A model generated the notes under the pieces. The model was not told the origin of the DNA, ran no database searches, and was given only the letters and a program-made list of their open reading frames with translations. Shown here piece after piece: positions 1 to 9,732 of a DNA stretch of 64,000 bases. Origin of the DNA: Boudabousia liubingyangii (GTDB taxonomy: Bacteria; Actinomycetota; Actinomycetes; Actinomycetales; Actinomycetaceae); NCBI RefSeq assembly GCF_001907245.1, contig NZ_MQSU01000004.1, forward strand, positions 1 through 64,000. Direction: 5' to 3'. The position numbers and the translations under genes were made by a program. The number at the start of each line of letters is the position of its first letter. The first letter of the stretch is position 1.

Positions 1-23
1 CGCCACTTAAAAACAACAAAAGA

Positions 24-60
24 GGGGCCCGGAACCAAACAGTGTTTGGCACCGGGCCCC
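24..60. terminator. GC-rich hairpin before rsmI
   Basis: A near-perfect inverted repeat pairs 24-40 with 44-60, with ggggcccgg matched by ccgggcccc and a short loop. It has the strength of a factor-independent terminator. The flank at 5-21 is A-rich, so a T-rich tail would follow on the minus strand, while the plus-strand tail is only a short A run. It most likely ends a gene lying to the left of the window and insulates rsmI; the direction is uncertain. Confidence 0.55.
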
Positions 61-96
61 AAAACAATTCACCCACCAAACCATTAAACTAAAACC

Positions 97-981
97 ATGG
101 AAAATAACGCCGCGGCACGTACCGAAACCGTAGAAATCTACCAAGAACCCGGTACCATCGCCCTCGCCGGCACACCCATCGGGGACACCAGAGACGCCAG
201 CCCCCGACTAATAAACGCTATCCAGCACGCCGACATCATCGCTGCCGAAGACACCCGCCGCGCCCTCAACCTAGCCGGTCGCCTAGGAATCAAACCAGGC
301 GGCAAACTCGTGCCCCTACACGAACACAACGAAAGCGGAAAATCCCCCGAAATCATCGAGGCCGCCCAAAACGGTGCCCGCATCCTCGTCATCTCTGACG
401 CAGGCATGCCCACCGTCTCAGACCCCGGCTATGACCTTATCCAGGCGGCCCTAGCAGCAGGTACGCCCATCAGGATCATTCCTGGGCCCTCTGCTGTGCT
501 TACTGCGCTGGCAGCCTCTGGCATGCCCACCGACCGCTTCACCTTCGAAGGATTCATGCCCCGAAAAGACGGACAACGCTCCGCTACCCTAAGTGCACTC
601 AAAAACGAAAAACGCACCATGATCTTCTTCGATTCACCACGACGAACCCACGACTCACTAAAAGTCATGGCCCAAGTCTTCGGGGAAGAACGCCCCGCCG
701 CGGTCTGTCGTGAACTAACCAAAACCCACGAAGAAATCATGCGGGGTACCTTAAAAGAGCTAATCGAAAAGACCAGTGGCGAAGTCCTCGGGGAAATCAC
801 CATTGTCGTCCACGGTGCCACCCCCAAAGCCCCAGAGATCGAAGACTACCTACCGGCAGTACTAACCCTAGTAGATGGGGGCATGAAACTTAAAGCTGCC
901 GCCGCCCAAATCGCTGAAGAAAGCGGACTAAGGAAAAATCAGCTCTACCAAGCTGCCCTAGACGCTAAAAATAATCGTTAA
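97..981 (+). CDS. rsmI: 16S rRNA 2'-O-ribose methyltransferase RsmI
   Basis: The 294-residue protein matches the RsmI branch of the SAM-dependent tetrapyrrole-methylase fold, which methylates the 2'-O of C1402 in 16S rRNA at the ribosomal decoding centre. Visible signatures are the N-terminal GTPIGDTRD segment, the AAEDTRR strand, the central SDAGMPTVSDPG loop and PGPSAVLTAL, all in the family order. Length is normal for the family. The start at the first ATG lies just after the N-terminal hairpin, and the first 17 residues are a short extension before the fold begins. The gene is convergent with the nicotinamidase-like gene, with about 20 bp between stops. Leucine is often CTA, as in other core genes here. 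Confidence 0.95.
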   Translation: MENNAAARTETVEIYQEPGTIALAGTPIGDTRDASPRLINAIQHADIIAAEDTRRALNLAGRLGIKPGGKLVPLHEHNESGKSPEIIEAAQNGARILVISDAGMPTVSDPGYDLIQAALAAGTPIRIIPGPSAVLTALAASGMPTDRFTFEGFMPRKDGQRSATLSALKNEKRTMIFFDSPRRTHDSLKVMAQVFGEERPAAVCRELTKTHEEIMRGTLKELIEKTSGEVLGEITIVVHGATPKAPEIEDYLPAVLTLVDGGMKLKAAAAQIAEESGLRKNQLYQAALDAKNNR

Positions 982-1002
982 ACCGGTGACCAGCGATGAT
1001 CC

Positions 1003-1572
1003 TTAAGCGGGGGAGTGCTCTAAGGTGACACCCTCGGCTGCCATGAGTGCTACGGCCTCGTCACCTAGTTCCTTACTAACTGGAACCGAAAGGTCCGTGA
1101 ATACTGTAGTCGGCCAGCCGCGGTGCAAGGAATCAAGCGCGGTATCGCGAACACAGTGCGAAAGCGCAATGCCCACCACGTCTACCTGATCAATCGCAGC
1201 CTTATGTAGCACCTCGGTGAGGGTGCGACCATCATCGGTGACGCCCTCGAAACCCGAATACGCGGCAGCATACTGGCCCTTACGGACCTGCGCGTCAAAG
1301 GGGAAGTCCGCAATCAACGGGTGAAGTTCAGCCTCTGGTGTACCCGCCACCCCATGCGGAGGCCAAGTATCAACAAAATCAGGATGCTCAGAAAAATGGT
1401 CACCCGGTTCAATATGCCAATCCTGGGTCGAAACCACCAGGTCATAGTCCTTTGCGTGGGCAGCCAAAAAATCGGCCACACCCTGGGCAGTATCATTACC
1501 GCCGGTAACTCCTAGGGCCCCACCCTCGCAGAAAGTGGGCTGGACATCTACAACTAAAAGTGCCTTTTTCAT
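1003..1572 (-). CDS. pncA: Nicotinamidase / isochorismatase-family hydrolase
   Basis: A 189-residue cysteine hydrolase of the isochorismatase-like fold. The nicotinamidase catalytic triad is visible as D9 (VVDVQ), K98 (VRKGQY) and C140 ([10 protein letters not shown]), and a metal site can be built from D51, H53, H59 and H73, the PncA pattern. Nicotinamidase converts nicotinamide to nicotinate for NAD salvage in the cytosol. The segment before the cysteine reads LSH rather than the more common TDY or TEY, so the exact substrate is less certain than the fold. The gene is monocistronic. It is divergent from metG with only about 77 bp between the starts, so the two promoters must lie close together. 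Confidence 0.88.
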   Translation of the reverse strand: MKKALLVVDVQPTFCEGGALGVTGGNDTAQGVADFLAAHAKDYDLVVSTQDWHIEPGDHFSEHPDFVDTWPPHGVAGTPEAELHPLIADFPFDAQVRKGQYAAAYSGFEGVTDDGRTLTEVLHKAAIDQVDVVGIALSHCVRDTALDSLHRGWPTTVFTDLSVPVSKELGDEAVALMAAEGVTLEHSPA

Positions 1573-1649
1573 GTTGCTCCTTTCACACAGATACCAAAAT
1601 AGACGATATCTTTAGGGCACGTCTACCGCAACGCGTTAAACTGTGCACT

Positions 1650-3458
1650 ATGAGTCGAATTCTTTCAGCAGTTGCATGGCCGTACGCAAACGGCCCCCGT
1701 CATATTGGACACGTCGCCGGCTTCGGCGTCCCCTCAGATGTTTTTAGCCGCTACATGCGCATGGCCGGCCATGAAGTCCTCATGGTCTCAGGTACTGACG
1801 AACACGGTACCCCCATCCTGGTCGCCGCAGATGAGGCTGGCATCACCGCCCGGCAGCTAGCTGACAAGAACAACCGCCTAATCGTCGAAGACCTAGTCGC
1901 CCTAGGCCTGTCCTACGACCTGTTCACTCGTACCACCACCGGTAACCACTACCAGACCGTACAGAAGATGTTCGAGGTCGTGCGCGACAACGGCTACATG
2001 CTAGTCCAGACCACTCGCGGGGCCATCAGCCCCTCCAACGGTCGCACCCTACCCGACCGTTACATTGAAGGTACCTGCCCCATCTGTGGCACTGACGGTG
2101 CCCGCGGCGACCAGTGCGATTCCTGCGGTAACCAGCTAGACCCCACCGACCTAATCAACCCGGTCTCCCGTATCAACGGCGAAACCCCCAAGTTCGTAGA
2201 AACCGACCACTACTTCCTAGACCTACCCGCCCTAGCCAAGGCCCTAGAAGCCTGGCTGGACGATCGCGAACAGTCCGGCACCTGGCGCCCCAACGTCATT
2301 AAGTTCTCCAAGAACTTCCTCGAGGATGTTCGCCCCCGCGCCATGACCCGCGACATTGACTGGGGCATCCCCGTACCCGGCTGGGAAGACCAGCCCGGCA
2401 AGCGCCTCTACGTGTGGTTCGACGCCGTTATCGGCTACCTGTCGGCTTCCATTGAATGGGCCCGCCGAACCGGTGACCCTGAAGCATGGCGCAAGTGGTG
2501 GAACGACCCTGAGGCCCTGTCCTACTACTTCATGGGCAAAGACAATATCGTCTTCCACTCCCAGATCTGGCCCGCCGAACTAATCGGCTACAACGGCAAG
2601 GGCGACAAGGGTGGCCAGCCCGGCGACCTAGGCGAACTAAATCTCCCCACCGAGGTTGTCTCCAGCGAATTCCTAACCATGGAAGGCAAGAAGTTCGCGT
2701 CCTCCCGCGGCATCGTGATTTACGTGCGCGACATGCTAGAACGCTACCAGGCTGACGCCCTACGCTACTTCATTAGCGCCGCCGGCCCGGAAAACTCTGA
2801 CGCTGACTTCACCTGGGCCGAGTTCGTGCGCCGCACCAACTCGGAACTAGTAGCCGGTTGGGGCAACCTAGTGAACCGTACCGCCGCGATGATCGCCAAG
2901 AACTTCGGTGAAATCCCCACCCCCGGTCCGCTAGAGCAGATTGACGAAGACCTACTCAAGGCTGTCCGTGACGGCTTCGCTGAGGTTGGCGACCTGATCG
3001 CTCACCACCGTCAGAAGGCTGCTATCGCCCAGGTTATGCGCCTAGTTGGGGAAGCCAACAAGTACGTGACGGTCACCGAGCCCTTCAAGATGAAGGATGA
3101 GAGCCAGCGCGAACGCCTAGCTACCGTCCTGCACACCCTAGCAACTGCGGTAGTGAACCTGAACCTGATGCTTAGCCCGTTCCTGCCCTTTGCCGCTAAC
3201 GCCGTCGACCAGGTCTTCGGTGGGGAAGGCAAGGTAGCGCCGCTACCTCAGATTGAGGAAGTCACCGACCTAGATATCACTCGTGAAGATGGTAGCCCGC
3301 TAGACTACCCGATCATCACCGGTGACTACACTCAGGTACCCACCTGGGCACCCATTGAGGTTACCGTTGGTACTCCGATTGCTAAGCCCAAGCCGGTCTT
3401 CCAGAAGCTGGACGAAGCGATCATTGAGGAAGAGCTAGAACGCTACGGCAATAAGTGA
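1650..3458 (+). CDS. metG: Methionyl-tRNA synthetase
   Basis: Class I aminoacyl-tRNA synthetase charging tRNA-Met, 602 residues from the chosen start. The HIGH motif is at residues 18-21. A zinc knuckle has Cys143, Cys146, Cys156 and Cys159, and the KMSKS loop appears as KFASS at 348-352. The open frame extends 90 bp upstream, but the conserved N-terminus begins at the ATG at 1650. A TAAACT box ends 7 nt before that ATG and no Shine-Dalgarno is present, so the mRNA is probably leaderless. No C-terminal dimerisation domain is evident beyond about residue 600. A strong terminator follows at 3583-3635. Confidence 0.96.
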   Translation: MSRILSAVAWPYANGPRHIGHVAGFGVPSDVFSRYMRMAGHEVLMVSGTDEHGTPILVAADEAGITARQLADKNNRLIVEDLVALGLSYDLFTRTTTGNHYQTVQKMFEVVRDNGYMLVQTTRGAISPSNGRTLPDRYIEGTCPICGTDGARGDQCDSCGNQLDPTDLINPVSRINGETPKFVETDHYFLDLPALAKALEAWLDDREQSGTWRPNVIKFSKNFLEDVRPRAMTRDIDWGIPVPGWEDQPGKRLYVWFDAVIGYLSASIEWARRTGDPEAWRKWWNDPEALSYYFMGKDNIVFHSQIWPAELIGYNGKGDKGGQPGDLGELNLPTEVVSSEFLTMEGKKFASSRGIVIYVRDMLERYQADALRYFISAAGPENSDADFTWAEFVRRTNSELVAGWGNLVNRTAAMIAKNFGEIPTPGPLEQIDEDLLKAVRDGFAEVGDLIAHHRQKAAIAQVMRLVGEANKYVTVTEPFKMKDESQRERLATVLHTLATAVVNLNLMLSPFLPFAANAVDQVFGGEGKVAPLPQIEEVTDLDITREDGSPLDYPIITGDYTQVPTWAPIEVTVGTPIAKPKPVFQKLDEAIIEEELERYGNK

Positions 3459-3582
3459 TTGCTTAACAAGTGCACCGCTAAGCGGGCACAAAAAGCAGTC
3501 CTAGACGAGTCATCGGTTTAAAGATGACCGCCTAACTAGGCCCAAACTAGCTAGGCTCCCAGCTTGGAGCTAAAGCTAGCGA

Positions 3583-3635
3583 AACCCGCCCGGAACACAT
3601 CGATTTTAAGTCGATTGTCCCGGGCGGGTTTTTGT
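3583..3635 (+). terminator. Rho-independent terminator after metG
   Basis: The stem aacccgcccgg at 3583-3593 pairs with ccgggcgggtt at 3620-3630, with a secondary inverted repeat (cgattttaagtcg) in the loop, and a T run follows. This is a canonical intrinsic terminator. The rest of the 321-bp metG-poxB gap (3459-3779) holds presumed promoter DNA for the next gene, in which I could not assign boxes with confidence. Confidence 0.85.
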
Positions 3636-3779
3636 TCTGCTTTTTCTGTTCGGGTTTTTCTTCACAGGTTACAAAACTAGCAATTTGGCTAAGAGACAAT
3701 CGTCTACTGTGCCACTGCCAGTCAGATTGAAACCCGCTAGGCTGGAAATAGCCGAACACCTATCCCTAAGGAGGGAACT

Positions 3780-5519
3780 ATGGCGACAGTAGCTGAAATG
3801 CTAGTCGAACAGTTAGAACTAGCCGGCGTTGAACGAGTCTACGGCATCGTAGGCGACAGCCTAAACCCGATCGTAGACGCCATCCGCCGCTCAAAGAAAA
3901 TCCGCTGGATCCACGTCCGCCACGAGGAAGTAGCCGCCTTCGCAGCCGGCGCGGACGCTGAAGTAACCGGCAAACTGGCCGTCTGTGCGGGCTCCTGCGG
4001 CCCGGGTAACCTACACCTGATTAACGGCCTCTACGATTGCCAACGCAACCGCGTGCCCGTACTGGCAATCGCCTCCCACATTCCCGCCACCCAGATTGGC
4101 ACCCAGTTCTTCCAAGAAACCCACCCCGACCGCATCTTCAATGAGTGCTCCGTCTTCAGCGAAATGATCTCGGACCCCAACCAGATGCCGCGCGTCTCTA
4201 GGATTGCTATTGAATCCGCCCTGACCGCCCCCGGCGTTTCCGTCCTCACCATCCCGTCGACGGTCACCCAAGAAAAGGCCCCGGAAGGTAAGGCGCTAGA
4301 TATGGCGCATCCTCGTAAACCGCGAATTATCCCGAACGAGGAAGACCTAAAGGAACTAGCCGACGCCATTAACGAGGCCGACAAGGTCGCCCTCTTCTGC
4401 GGTGCCGGTACTCGCGGGGCGCACGACGAGGTCATGGAACTGGCCGGCAAACTCTACTCGCCGGTTGGGCACTCGCTACGCGGTAAGGAATGGATCCAGT
4501 GGGACAACCCCTACGATGTGGGCATGTCCGGCCTACTGGGTTACGGTGCCGCCCAAGAATCCATGGAAGAAGCCGACCTGCTGGTCCTGATCGGCACGGA
4601 CTTCCCCTACGACAGCTTCCTGCCGCACAAGGTACGGACCGCGCAGATCGACATCAACCCCATGCACCTAGGGCGTCGTACTCGCTGCGATATTTCCGTG
4701 CAGGCAGACGTGCGCGAAACCCTGAAACTACTGATCCCCATGGTGGAGCAGAAGAAGTCCCGCTCCTGGTTGGATAAGAAACTCAAGTCTCAGGCCTACC
4801 TGATGGATAAGGTCGTCGGCGCCTACACGGAAGACGGCTCGAAGCTCAAGCCGATCCACCCCGAGTTCGCGGCCGTGAAACTAGACGAGGCTGCCAGCGA
4901 CGACGCGATCTTCACCGTCGACACCGGCATGTGCAACGTCTGGGCCGCCCGCTACATTACCCCCAACGGGAAGCGCCGCGTGATCGGCTCCTTCCTACAC
5001 GGCTCCATGGCGAACGCCCTCCCGCAGGCCATTGGTGCCGCGGTGGCTGAGCCTCACCGCCAGGTTGTGGCCATGTGTGGTGACGGTGGCCTATCCATGC
5101 TGCTAGGGGACCTGCAGACCATTAAGACTCAGGACCTGAACGTGAAGGCCGTCGTGTTTAACAACTCGGCCCTGTGCATGGTTAAGCTCGAGATGATCGT
5201 GGATGGTCTGGTTGACTTCGGTACCACCAATGATGAGATGAACTTCGCCGCGATCGCTGAAGCCATGGGCATCCGAGCAGTGCGAGTCACCGACCCGCAA
5301 GAGCTCGAAGCCGTCCTGGAAGAAGAAATGGCTAAGCCCGGCCCGGCAGTTATTGACATTGTCACGGACCCGAACGCCCTATCCATCCCGCCGAAGATCG
5401 AGTTCGGGCAGGCAAAGGGCTTTGCCTTCGCCATGTCCAAGCAGATCCTAAACGGTGGCTTTGGTGAAGTCATGTCCATGGCTCGTTCGAACCTACGTAA
5501 TATTCCGCGTCGGTTCTGA
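3780..5519 (+). CDS. poxB: Pyruvate oxidase / pyruvate:quinone dehydrogenase
   Basis: A 579-residue thiamine-diphosphate enzyme of the PoxB type. The N-terminal Pyr domain carries the catalytic-glutamate region (HVRHEEVAAFAAGA, about residues 45-58), the central FAD-binding domain follows, and the C-terminal PP domain has the ThDP motif GDGG starting near residue 434 and ending in NN. The C-terminal tail (about 555-579) could be the lipid-associating helix that PoxB uses to bind the membrane and reduce quinone. The reaction is pyruvate to acetate and CO2. A strong Shine-Dalgarno (aaggaggg) sits 5 nt before the ATG. A pyruvate oxidase making acetyl phosphate and peroxide is possible, but the C-terminal tail favours PoxB. 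Confidence 0.9.
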   Translation: MATVAEMLVEQLELAGVERVYGIVGDSLNPIVDAIRRSKKIRWIHVRHEEVAAFAAGADAEVTGKLAVCAGSCGPGNLHLINGLYDCQRNRVPVLAIASHIPATQIGTQFFQETHPDRIFNECSVFSEMISDPNQMPRVSRIAIESALTAPGVSVLTIPSTVTQEKAPEGKALDMAHPRKPRIIPNEEDLKELADAINEADKVALFCGAGTRGAHDEVMELAGKLYSPVGHSLRGKEWIQWDNPYDVGMSGLLGYGAAQESMEEADLLVLIGTDFPYDSFLPHKVRTAQIDINPMHLGRRTRCDISVQADVRETLKLLIPMVEQKKSRSWLDKKLKSQAYLMDKVVGAYTEDGSKLKPIHPEFAAVKLDEAASDDAIFTVDTGMCNVWAARYITPNGKRRVIGSFLHGSMANALPQAIGAAVAEPHRQVVAMCGDGGLSMLLGDLQTIKTQDLNVKAVVFNNSALCMVKLEMIVDGLVDFGTTNDEMNFAAIAEAMGIRAVRVTDPQELEAVLEEEMAKPGPAVIDIVTDPNALSIPPKIEFGQAKGFAFAMSKQILNGGFGEVMSMARSNLRNIPRRF

Positions 5520-5526
5520 GGCTGTA

Positions 5527-5564
5527 GACGCCCCCTCGGCAGATATTATTCCGCCGAGGGCGTG
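5527..5564. terminator. Bidirectional terminator between convergent genes
   Basis: gacgccccctcggc at 5527-5540 pairs with ccgccgagggcgtg at 5551-5564 around an AT-rich loop. The right arm lies inside the last codons of the HAD gene, so one hairpin probably serves both convergent transcripts. No long T tract is present. Confidence 0.55.
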
Positions 5565-6403
5565 TCCCCAAGGAGGGCCTGGCAAGCCTCGGCCACCCCG
5601 GGGAAGACCGGCACTCCCGCCGCGAAGCCGTCGGCTTCGACCAAACCGGTAGTGACGGCTACGAAACCAATGCCGGCTCCTTGCGCAGCGGCCTCGTCCA
5701 TGAGGGCATCGCCCACGTAAACCACGCGGGAAGCCAAGTCAGAAGTGGTAGTTGAAGCGCCTGCGGAAGGAGCTGCCGAAGCGTCCTCTGAAGCGCCTGC
5801 GGAATCGGTGGCGGACGAATCCCGGTAGGGGGCCAGGACCTCATCGAAAACGCGCGGGTCAGGCTTATGGAACTCGCTATGGTCCGCACCTAGGACGCAT
5901 TCGAAACGCTCGACGGGGAAGCCAATACGTTTAAGGTCGGGGATAGCAACCTCGCTAATCATGGAGGTTAGGACGCCTACCTTCACGCCCGCATCCAACA
6001 GGGCGGTCACGGCGGCCACGCCACCGGGCTGCTCCAGCTTCGGGTACTGGTCGTGGTATTTGCGGTAGGTGGAAATCAGCACGTCCTGCGGGGCGGCTTG
6101 CTCATAGAGTAGCTCCAGCATGGGGCCGAAGGGCTTGCCCCAGTGCTCGTGCAGGGTCTCTTCGGCCAGGTCGATACCGAACTCGTGCTTGGCCACGTAC
6201 TGGTGCTGCTCCCACTTGACCTTCCGAGTGATCACCAGGGTGTCATCCATGTCGAAAAGGACCAGTTCCGGACGAGGCAGCGCGTCCGGGGTTTCGACGT
6301 TCAGAGCTTCGTCTTCAGGCTCCTCAAGTAAAGGATCGATCGGTTCAGGGGCCCCGGGACAATCAGGGGTAGGGTCGGTACAGGAATCGTCTGGGAACGG
6401 CAT
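5546..6403 (-). CDS. HAD-superfamily phosphatase, phosphoglycolate-phosphatase-like
   Basis: A 285-residue HAD hydrolase. The nucleophile and acid are D51 and D53 (DMDDT), motif II is LTS, motif III is the K of HKPDP, and motif IV is GDALMDEAAA with acidic metal ligands. The helical cap between motifs I and II is typical of subfamily I (phosphoglycolate phosphatase or nucleotidase types). Two oddities stand out: an acidic, proline-rich N-terminal extension of about 45 residues, and an Ala/Ser/Thr-rich insert of about 30 residues between motifs III and IV that looks unstructured. A clear aaggaggt Shine-Dalgarno precedes the ATG. The substrate cannot be told from the sequence. Confidence 0.85.
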   Translation of the reverse strand: MPFPDDSCTDPTPDCPGAPEPIDPLLEEPEDEALNVETPDALPRPELVLFDMDDTLVITRKVKWEQHQYVAKHEFGIDLAEETLHEHWGKPFGPMLELLYEQAAPQDVLISTYRKYHDQYPKLEQPGGVAAVTALLDAGVKVGVLTSMISEVAIPDLKRIGFPVERFECVLGADHSEFHKPDPRVFDEVLAPYRDSSATDSAGASEDASAAPSAGASTTTSDLASRVVYVGDALMDEAAAQGAGIGFVAVTTGLVEADGFAAGVPVFPGVAEACQALLGDTPSAE

Positions 6404-6503
6404 GGGACCTCCTTCAAAGTTTTGAAATCTGAGTTACCGCGACCGTGCCAGATGAGTTCCGGCACGGGCACTGAAAAACAGAAATATCTTCAAAAATAGC
6501 AAA

Positions 6504-6535
6504 TGCACCGCTTAACTTCAGTAGTTAAACGGTGC
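6504..6535 (-). terminator. Terminator after the small membrane-protein gene
   Basis: tgcaccgcttaact pairs with agttaaacggtgca (one mismatch and a 4-nt loop). On the minus strand it is followed by a T-rich stretch. It lies about 90 bp beyond the stop at 6627 and fits termination of the PspC-protein operon. Confidence 0.65.
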
Positions 6536-6626
6536 AAAATGCTAAAACCGGTGCTGGCCAAGCCCTCTGTCAGGCCAAGGTGGAAGCCTCAGTTGGGGCT
6601 AGGCAGCGACCTCGAGATTCCTGAAA

Positions 6627-6866
6627 CTAAGGCAGGTCCTGCTGATATTCGTGATCACGTTTCGACCCCACGAAGAAGGCCGAGACCAAGAACAGTACCG
6701 CCAGTAGGGCCGGGAAGCCCGCTAGGACATACCCCATCTGTTTTTGACTGGTAAACAGGATCGCAATGGGCAGGATAGAGCAGAGCACTAGGAAGCAGCC
6801 GCCGGCAAAGGCCCAAATATTGAAACCGTACTTCGGTCGTTTTTGAGATTTTGATTTACTGCTCAT
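6627..6866 (-). CDS. Small two-helix membrane protein
   Basis: A 79-residue protein with a basic N-terminus (SKSKSQKRPK) and two predicted membrane helices (about residues 17-38 and 44-67), then a charged tail. No family is recognised. Its ATG follows the stop of the PspC-domain gene by 2 bp and carries its own Shine-Dalgarno (taaggag), so the two are almost certainly co-transcribed, and it may be an accessory of the PspC membrane protein. It is confidently coding because of tight operon spacing and a terminator just downstream. Confidence 0.7.
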   Translation of the reverse strand: MSSKSKSQKRPKYGFNIWAFAGGCFLVLCSILPIAILFTSQKQMGYVLAGFPALLAVLFLVSAFFVGSKRDHEYQQDLP

Positions 6867-6868
6867 GA

Positions 6869-8419
6869 TTACTCCTTAGTGCCTTCGATAGTCGGGCTAG
6901 ATTCCGCGGTGGAGCCAGCTTCTGGGGTGGTGGCAACCTGGTCGCGTTGCTTCAGCATTTCGCGGCGAGTTTCCTCTACCTCTTTGAGTTTCCAGTTCCC
7001 ATCATTGACCAGGTCGACCATGCCGCCCATGACATTAATGTCCACGACGGGGTACTGTTCGGCCTTCGCGGGATCCCCCGTGGTGGCCTCTAGGTACAGG
7101 TTCTGGCCGGAAAGCGAATCGTTGGACTGCTGCGAAGTCCGACTCGCGTTCATCTTCAGCACCTTGAAGTTTGCCGGGACCTTAGAGAAGTCAATCTTTC
7201 CCCATTCGGCCTTTATCCGATAGTGCAGGGGCAGGTTTTCCGGCACGGGCACATCCAGCTTCCCGAAGGTCAGTTCGGTTTCCATGGGCTCCGCATTCGT
7301 GTACTGCAGGTAAATAGGGGCCTTAACATAGCCCATATTTCCTTCACTGACGGTAACCCCCAGCATGGAGGTGAGCACCAGGAACGGCACGAAGAGCCAG
7401 GAAACAATCGAGATCCAGCCGCCTCGGTGTCCGCGCACACCCTGGATGATCAGCGCGCCACCCAAAAGCAGCATGGTCACGGGCACCATGAACAGGTAAC
7501 CCAGTAGCGCCGAGTCGTACGCGGTGCCCACCATGATCCCGCCACCGATACCGGCAAAGATCAGCGCCAGCAGCAGTAGGGAGAAGCGGGCCGAGGGAGC
7601 GGGGCGACTAGGCCGCCTACTCACCTTGGCTTGGGGCTTAGAGTGGCGGAAGTACAGGCCTTCCTCTTCGTCTTCCGGGCCCGGGGTGGGGCTGGCGTAA
7701 GACTCTGCCTGGTAGCTTTCAGAAGATCCCTGGGGAGCACTTTCAGCACTGGTGTCGCCGGTACGTTTATTGCCGCTTTCGCTACCATTTTCGGCTTTGG
7801 TGCCAGTAGTACCCTGGGCACGGTAATCCTCTGACCCTACAAAAGCCGACGAGCCAGAGGGCTTAACGAAAGGGGCCGCGTAACCGTCGATCTCTTCATC
7901 AGAAGGACGAGTCTGCTGCCAGGGCTGACCCGGGCGCTTATTCTCGCGGTACGGGCCATAGTCATCATGACGACCAGAATCATTACCGCGCGACGCGTAC
8001 ACGACAATCAAAATCAGCGAAAGTAGCGCTAGGACAATCACACTGCGGAAGAACCCAACCCCGAAGAGCATCATAGCTAGGAAAGCCAGAAGCAAAATGG
8101 GGAAGAAAAGGAACTCGCCGCCGCGTCCTCGTCGAACCCAGTCCTCGGCGATAATCTCACCAGAGGCGCCCTCCGGCAGCAGGATCCACAGGATAATGTA
8201 GACCGCGATGCCAGAGCCAAAAGCCAAAATGGAAATCAACGCCAGGACGCGAATCAAGGCCAGGCTCCAGCCGGTCCGGTGCGCCAGGCCGGCACAGACG
8301 CCGCCCAGCATCCGGGGGTGAGCCCGGTAGAAACGCAGGTCGCGAATCCCACCAAAGAATGAGTTACCAGAAGAGCTGGTGTACATGTTACGTTCGTTCA
8401 TGCTTCTATTGTCCGCCAT
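6869..8419 (-). CDS. PspC-domain multi-pass membrane protein
   Basis: A 516-residue protein. The PspC domain spans about residues 28-85 (RMLGGVCAGLAHRTGW, then a hydrophobic helix ending WILLPEG). Two more helices follow near 100-145. A hydrophilic, low-complexity stretch of roughly 130 residues comes next, then four helices near 285-370, and a C-terminal extracytoplasmic domain that may adopt a beta fold. PspC proteins sense or respond to envelope stress. It sits head-to-head with a histidine kinase/response regulator pair, the usual actinobacterial arrangement in which the kinase and a PspC-like protein belong to one cell-envelope stress circuit. The start gives the full N-terminus and the intergenic space is about 120 bp. 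Confidence 0.85.
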   Translation of the reverse strand: MADNRSMNERNMYTSSSGNSFFGGIRDLRFYRAHPRMLGGVCAGLAHRTGWSLALIRVLALISILAFGSGIAVYIILWILLPEGASGEIIAEDWVRRGRGGEFLFFPILLLAFLAMMLFGVGFFRSVIVLALLSLILIVVYASRGNDSGRHDDYGPYRENKRPGQPWQQTRPSDEEIDGYAAPFVKPSGSSAFVGSEDYRAQGTTGTKAENGSESGNKRTGDTSAESAPQGSSESYQAESYASPTPGPEDEEEGLYFRHSKPQAKVSRRPSRPAPSARFSLLLLALIFAGIGGGIMVGTAYDSALLGYLFMVPVTMLLLGGALIIQGVRGHRGGWISIVSWLFVPFLVLTSMLGVTVSEGNMGYVKAPIYLQYTNAEPMETELTFGKLDVPVPENLPLHYRIKAEWGKIDFSKVPANFKVLKMNASRTSQQSNDSLSGQNLYLEATTGDPAKAEQYPVVDINVMGGMVDLVNDGNWKLKEVEETRREMLKQRDQVATTPEAGSTAESSPTIEGTKE

Positions 8420-8536
8420 AGGTGGGCGAAAAAACTATCAGGGAAACCCCTGAAAAAACCCTGAAAACCCCGAAAATACCCCCAAAAACGGCTCAGGGGG
8501 TACCCGTAGCGGCCAAAAAGGTGGCACACTGGGAAC

Positions 8537-9730
8537 GTGAAAGTACGCCAAGGAACCTACATTAAGCCCACCGAGCGGCGCGTCCCCGGGTGGATCCCGC
8601 CGACCTCGACGCCTGCCAGCCGGGAACCGCGCGGAAAGTGGGCAGGTTTTGGGGTGCCTGCCGGGAACTCCCGGCGGGGAGGTAGCCCGGCGTCCGTCCA
8701 CGCTACCAATGGACCCTTGGCGGCACCGCTCCAACAAGACGCCCCGACCGGCTCCCAGTTGGCGGCCGCAGAAGCTAGGCGAGGACGAAACGATAACCTA
8801 ATCGGCATGCTGTCCCTAGCGGCCGGAGCCCTGGCCCTGGCCGTGTACTTGACCGAGCGTTTTGACGGGATCTGGCACTATGGGATCCCCGCCGGCCTAG
8901 TGATCATCCTGGGCACGTGGCTGGTATGGCTCAATATTGGACGTAAGAAAATCAACTGGTCCCTAGCGGCCCTGGGGGCCACCTACGTGACCGCCGGGAT
9001 TTTGGGGATTTTTGCCCCCTGGGATTCCTTTAGGCAACTGGCTCAGATCCTGCTTTCTGTCCTGTTGATCCTGATCGCACTGGTGTTGTTGGCGCTGCCC
9101 TTGTGGGCAACGATTCGGGCGCAGTTAGCGCATGCGGAATCAGAAGAGATTAAAGAGCGGGAGCGCGCGGACTTGGCCGCGCACCTGCACGATTCGGTCC
9201 TGCAGACGCTCGCGCTGATTCAGGCACACCCAGAGGATCCGCAGCGTGTCGCAGCCCTGGCTAGGCGCGAGGAACGACAGTTGCGCACTTGGCTCTATGG
9301 GAACCCCACGAAGGGTGCCAGCCTTAGCGTGCAGCAGCTGGTGGAAGAACAGGCCGCCGAGGTCGAAGACCGCTTCAACTTGAAGGTCGAGGTCGTGGTG
9401 ACCGGGGACCGTCCCGCCGGACAGCAGGGGGAGAATATTTCCGCCCTACTGCGTGAGGCGCTAACGAACGCGGCCAAGCACGGCGAACCACCCATTAGCG
9501 TGTATGTGGAGTGTGGGCGCGAGTTTGAGGCCTTCATTAAGGATCACGGGCCGGGCTTTGAATTGGCGGACCTTGAGCAGGTGCCGGGGGACCGCCACGG
9601 GGTGCGGGATTCACTGGTCAAGCGCGCGAAGCGTGCCGGCGGTGAGGTCCGCATTCGGAAACTGGCCTCTGGGACGGAAGTAAGCATTCGTCTGCCGTGG
9701 GCGGTAGAAAAGGCTGAGGGAAAGAACTGA
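8537..9730 (+). CDS. NarL-family sensor histidine kinase
   Basis: A 397-residue membrane kinase. Four predicted helices span about 86-190. The HisKA_3 dimerisation region has the phosphoacceptor H218 in HLHDSVLQ, followed by a HATPase_c domain with N box (LREALTNAAKHG) and G box (DHGPGFE). It should phosphorylate the regulator encoded 2 bp downstream. The start is GTG; a CACACT box ends 6 nt before it and no Shine-Dalgarno is seen, which suggests a leaderless message. The first 80 residues are Pro/Arg/Gly-rich without recognisable structure, so a later start is possible. It is divergent from the PspC-domain gene, a likely partner or target in envelope-stress sensing. Confidence 0.88.
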   Translation: MKVRQGTYIKPTERRVPGWIPPTSTPASREPRGKWAGFGVPAGNSRRGGSPASVHATNGPLAAPLQQDAPTGSQLAAAEARRGRNDNLIGMLSLAAGALALAVYLTERFDGIWHYGIPAGLVIILGTWLVWLNIGRKKINWSLAALGATYVTAGILGIFAPWDSFRQLAQILLSVLLILIALVLLALPLWATIRAQLAHAESEEIKERERADLAAHLHDSVLQTLALIQAHPEDPQRVAALARREERQLRTWLYGNPTKGASLSVQQLVEEQAAEVEDRFNLKVEVVVTGDRPAGQQGENISALLREALTNAAKHGEPPISVYVECGREFEAFIKDHGPGFELADLEQVPGDRHGVRDSLVKRAKRAGGEVRIRKLASGTEVSIRLPWAVEKAEGKN

Positions 9731-9732
9731 AA

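Noticed and set aside
1321-1515. Open frame on the plus strand inside the nicotinamidase-like gene
   Set aside because: It is a mirror of a real gene on the other strand, has no Shine-Dalgarno and no recognisable protein character.
6441-6470. Weak hairpin cgtgcc/ggcacg upstream of the HAD gene
   Set aside because: Short imperfect stem without T tract in either direction; not enough for a terminator call.
8438-8737. Minus-strand frame overlapping the kinase start
   Set aside because: Pro/Gly/Arg-rich translation typical of antisense to GC-rich coding DNA; it also covers the divergent promoter region.
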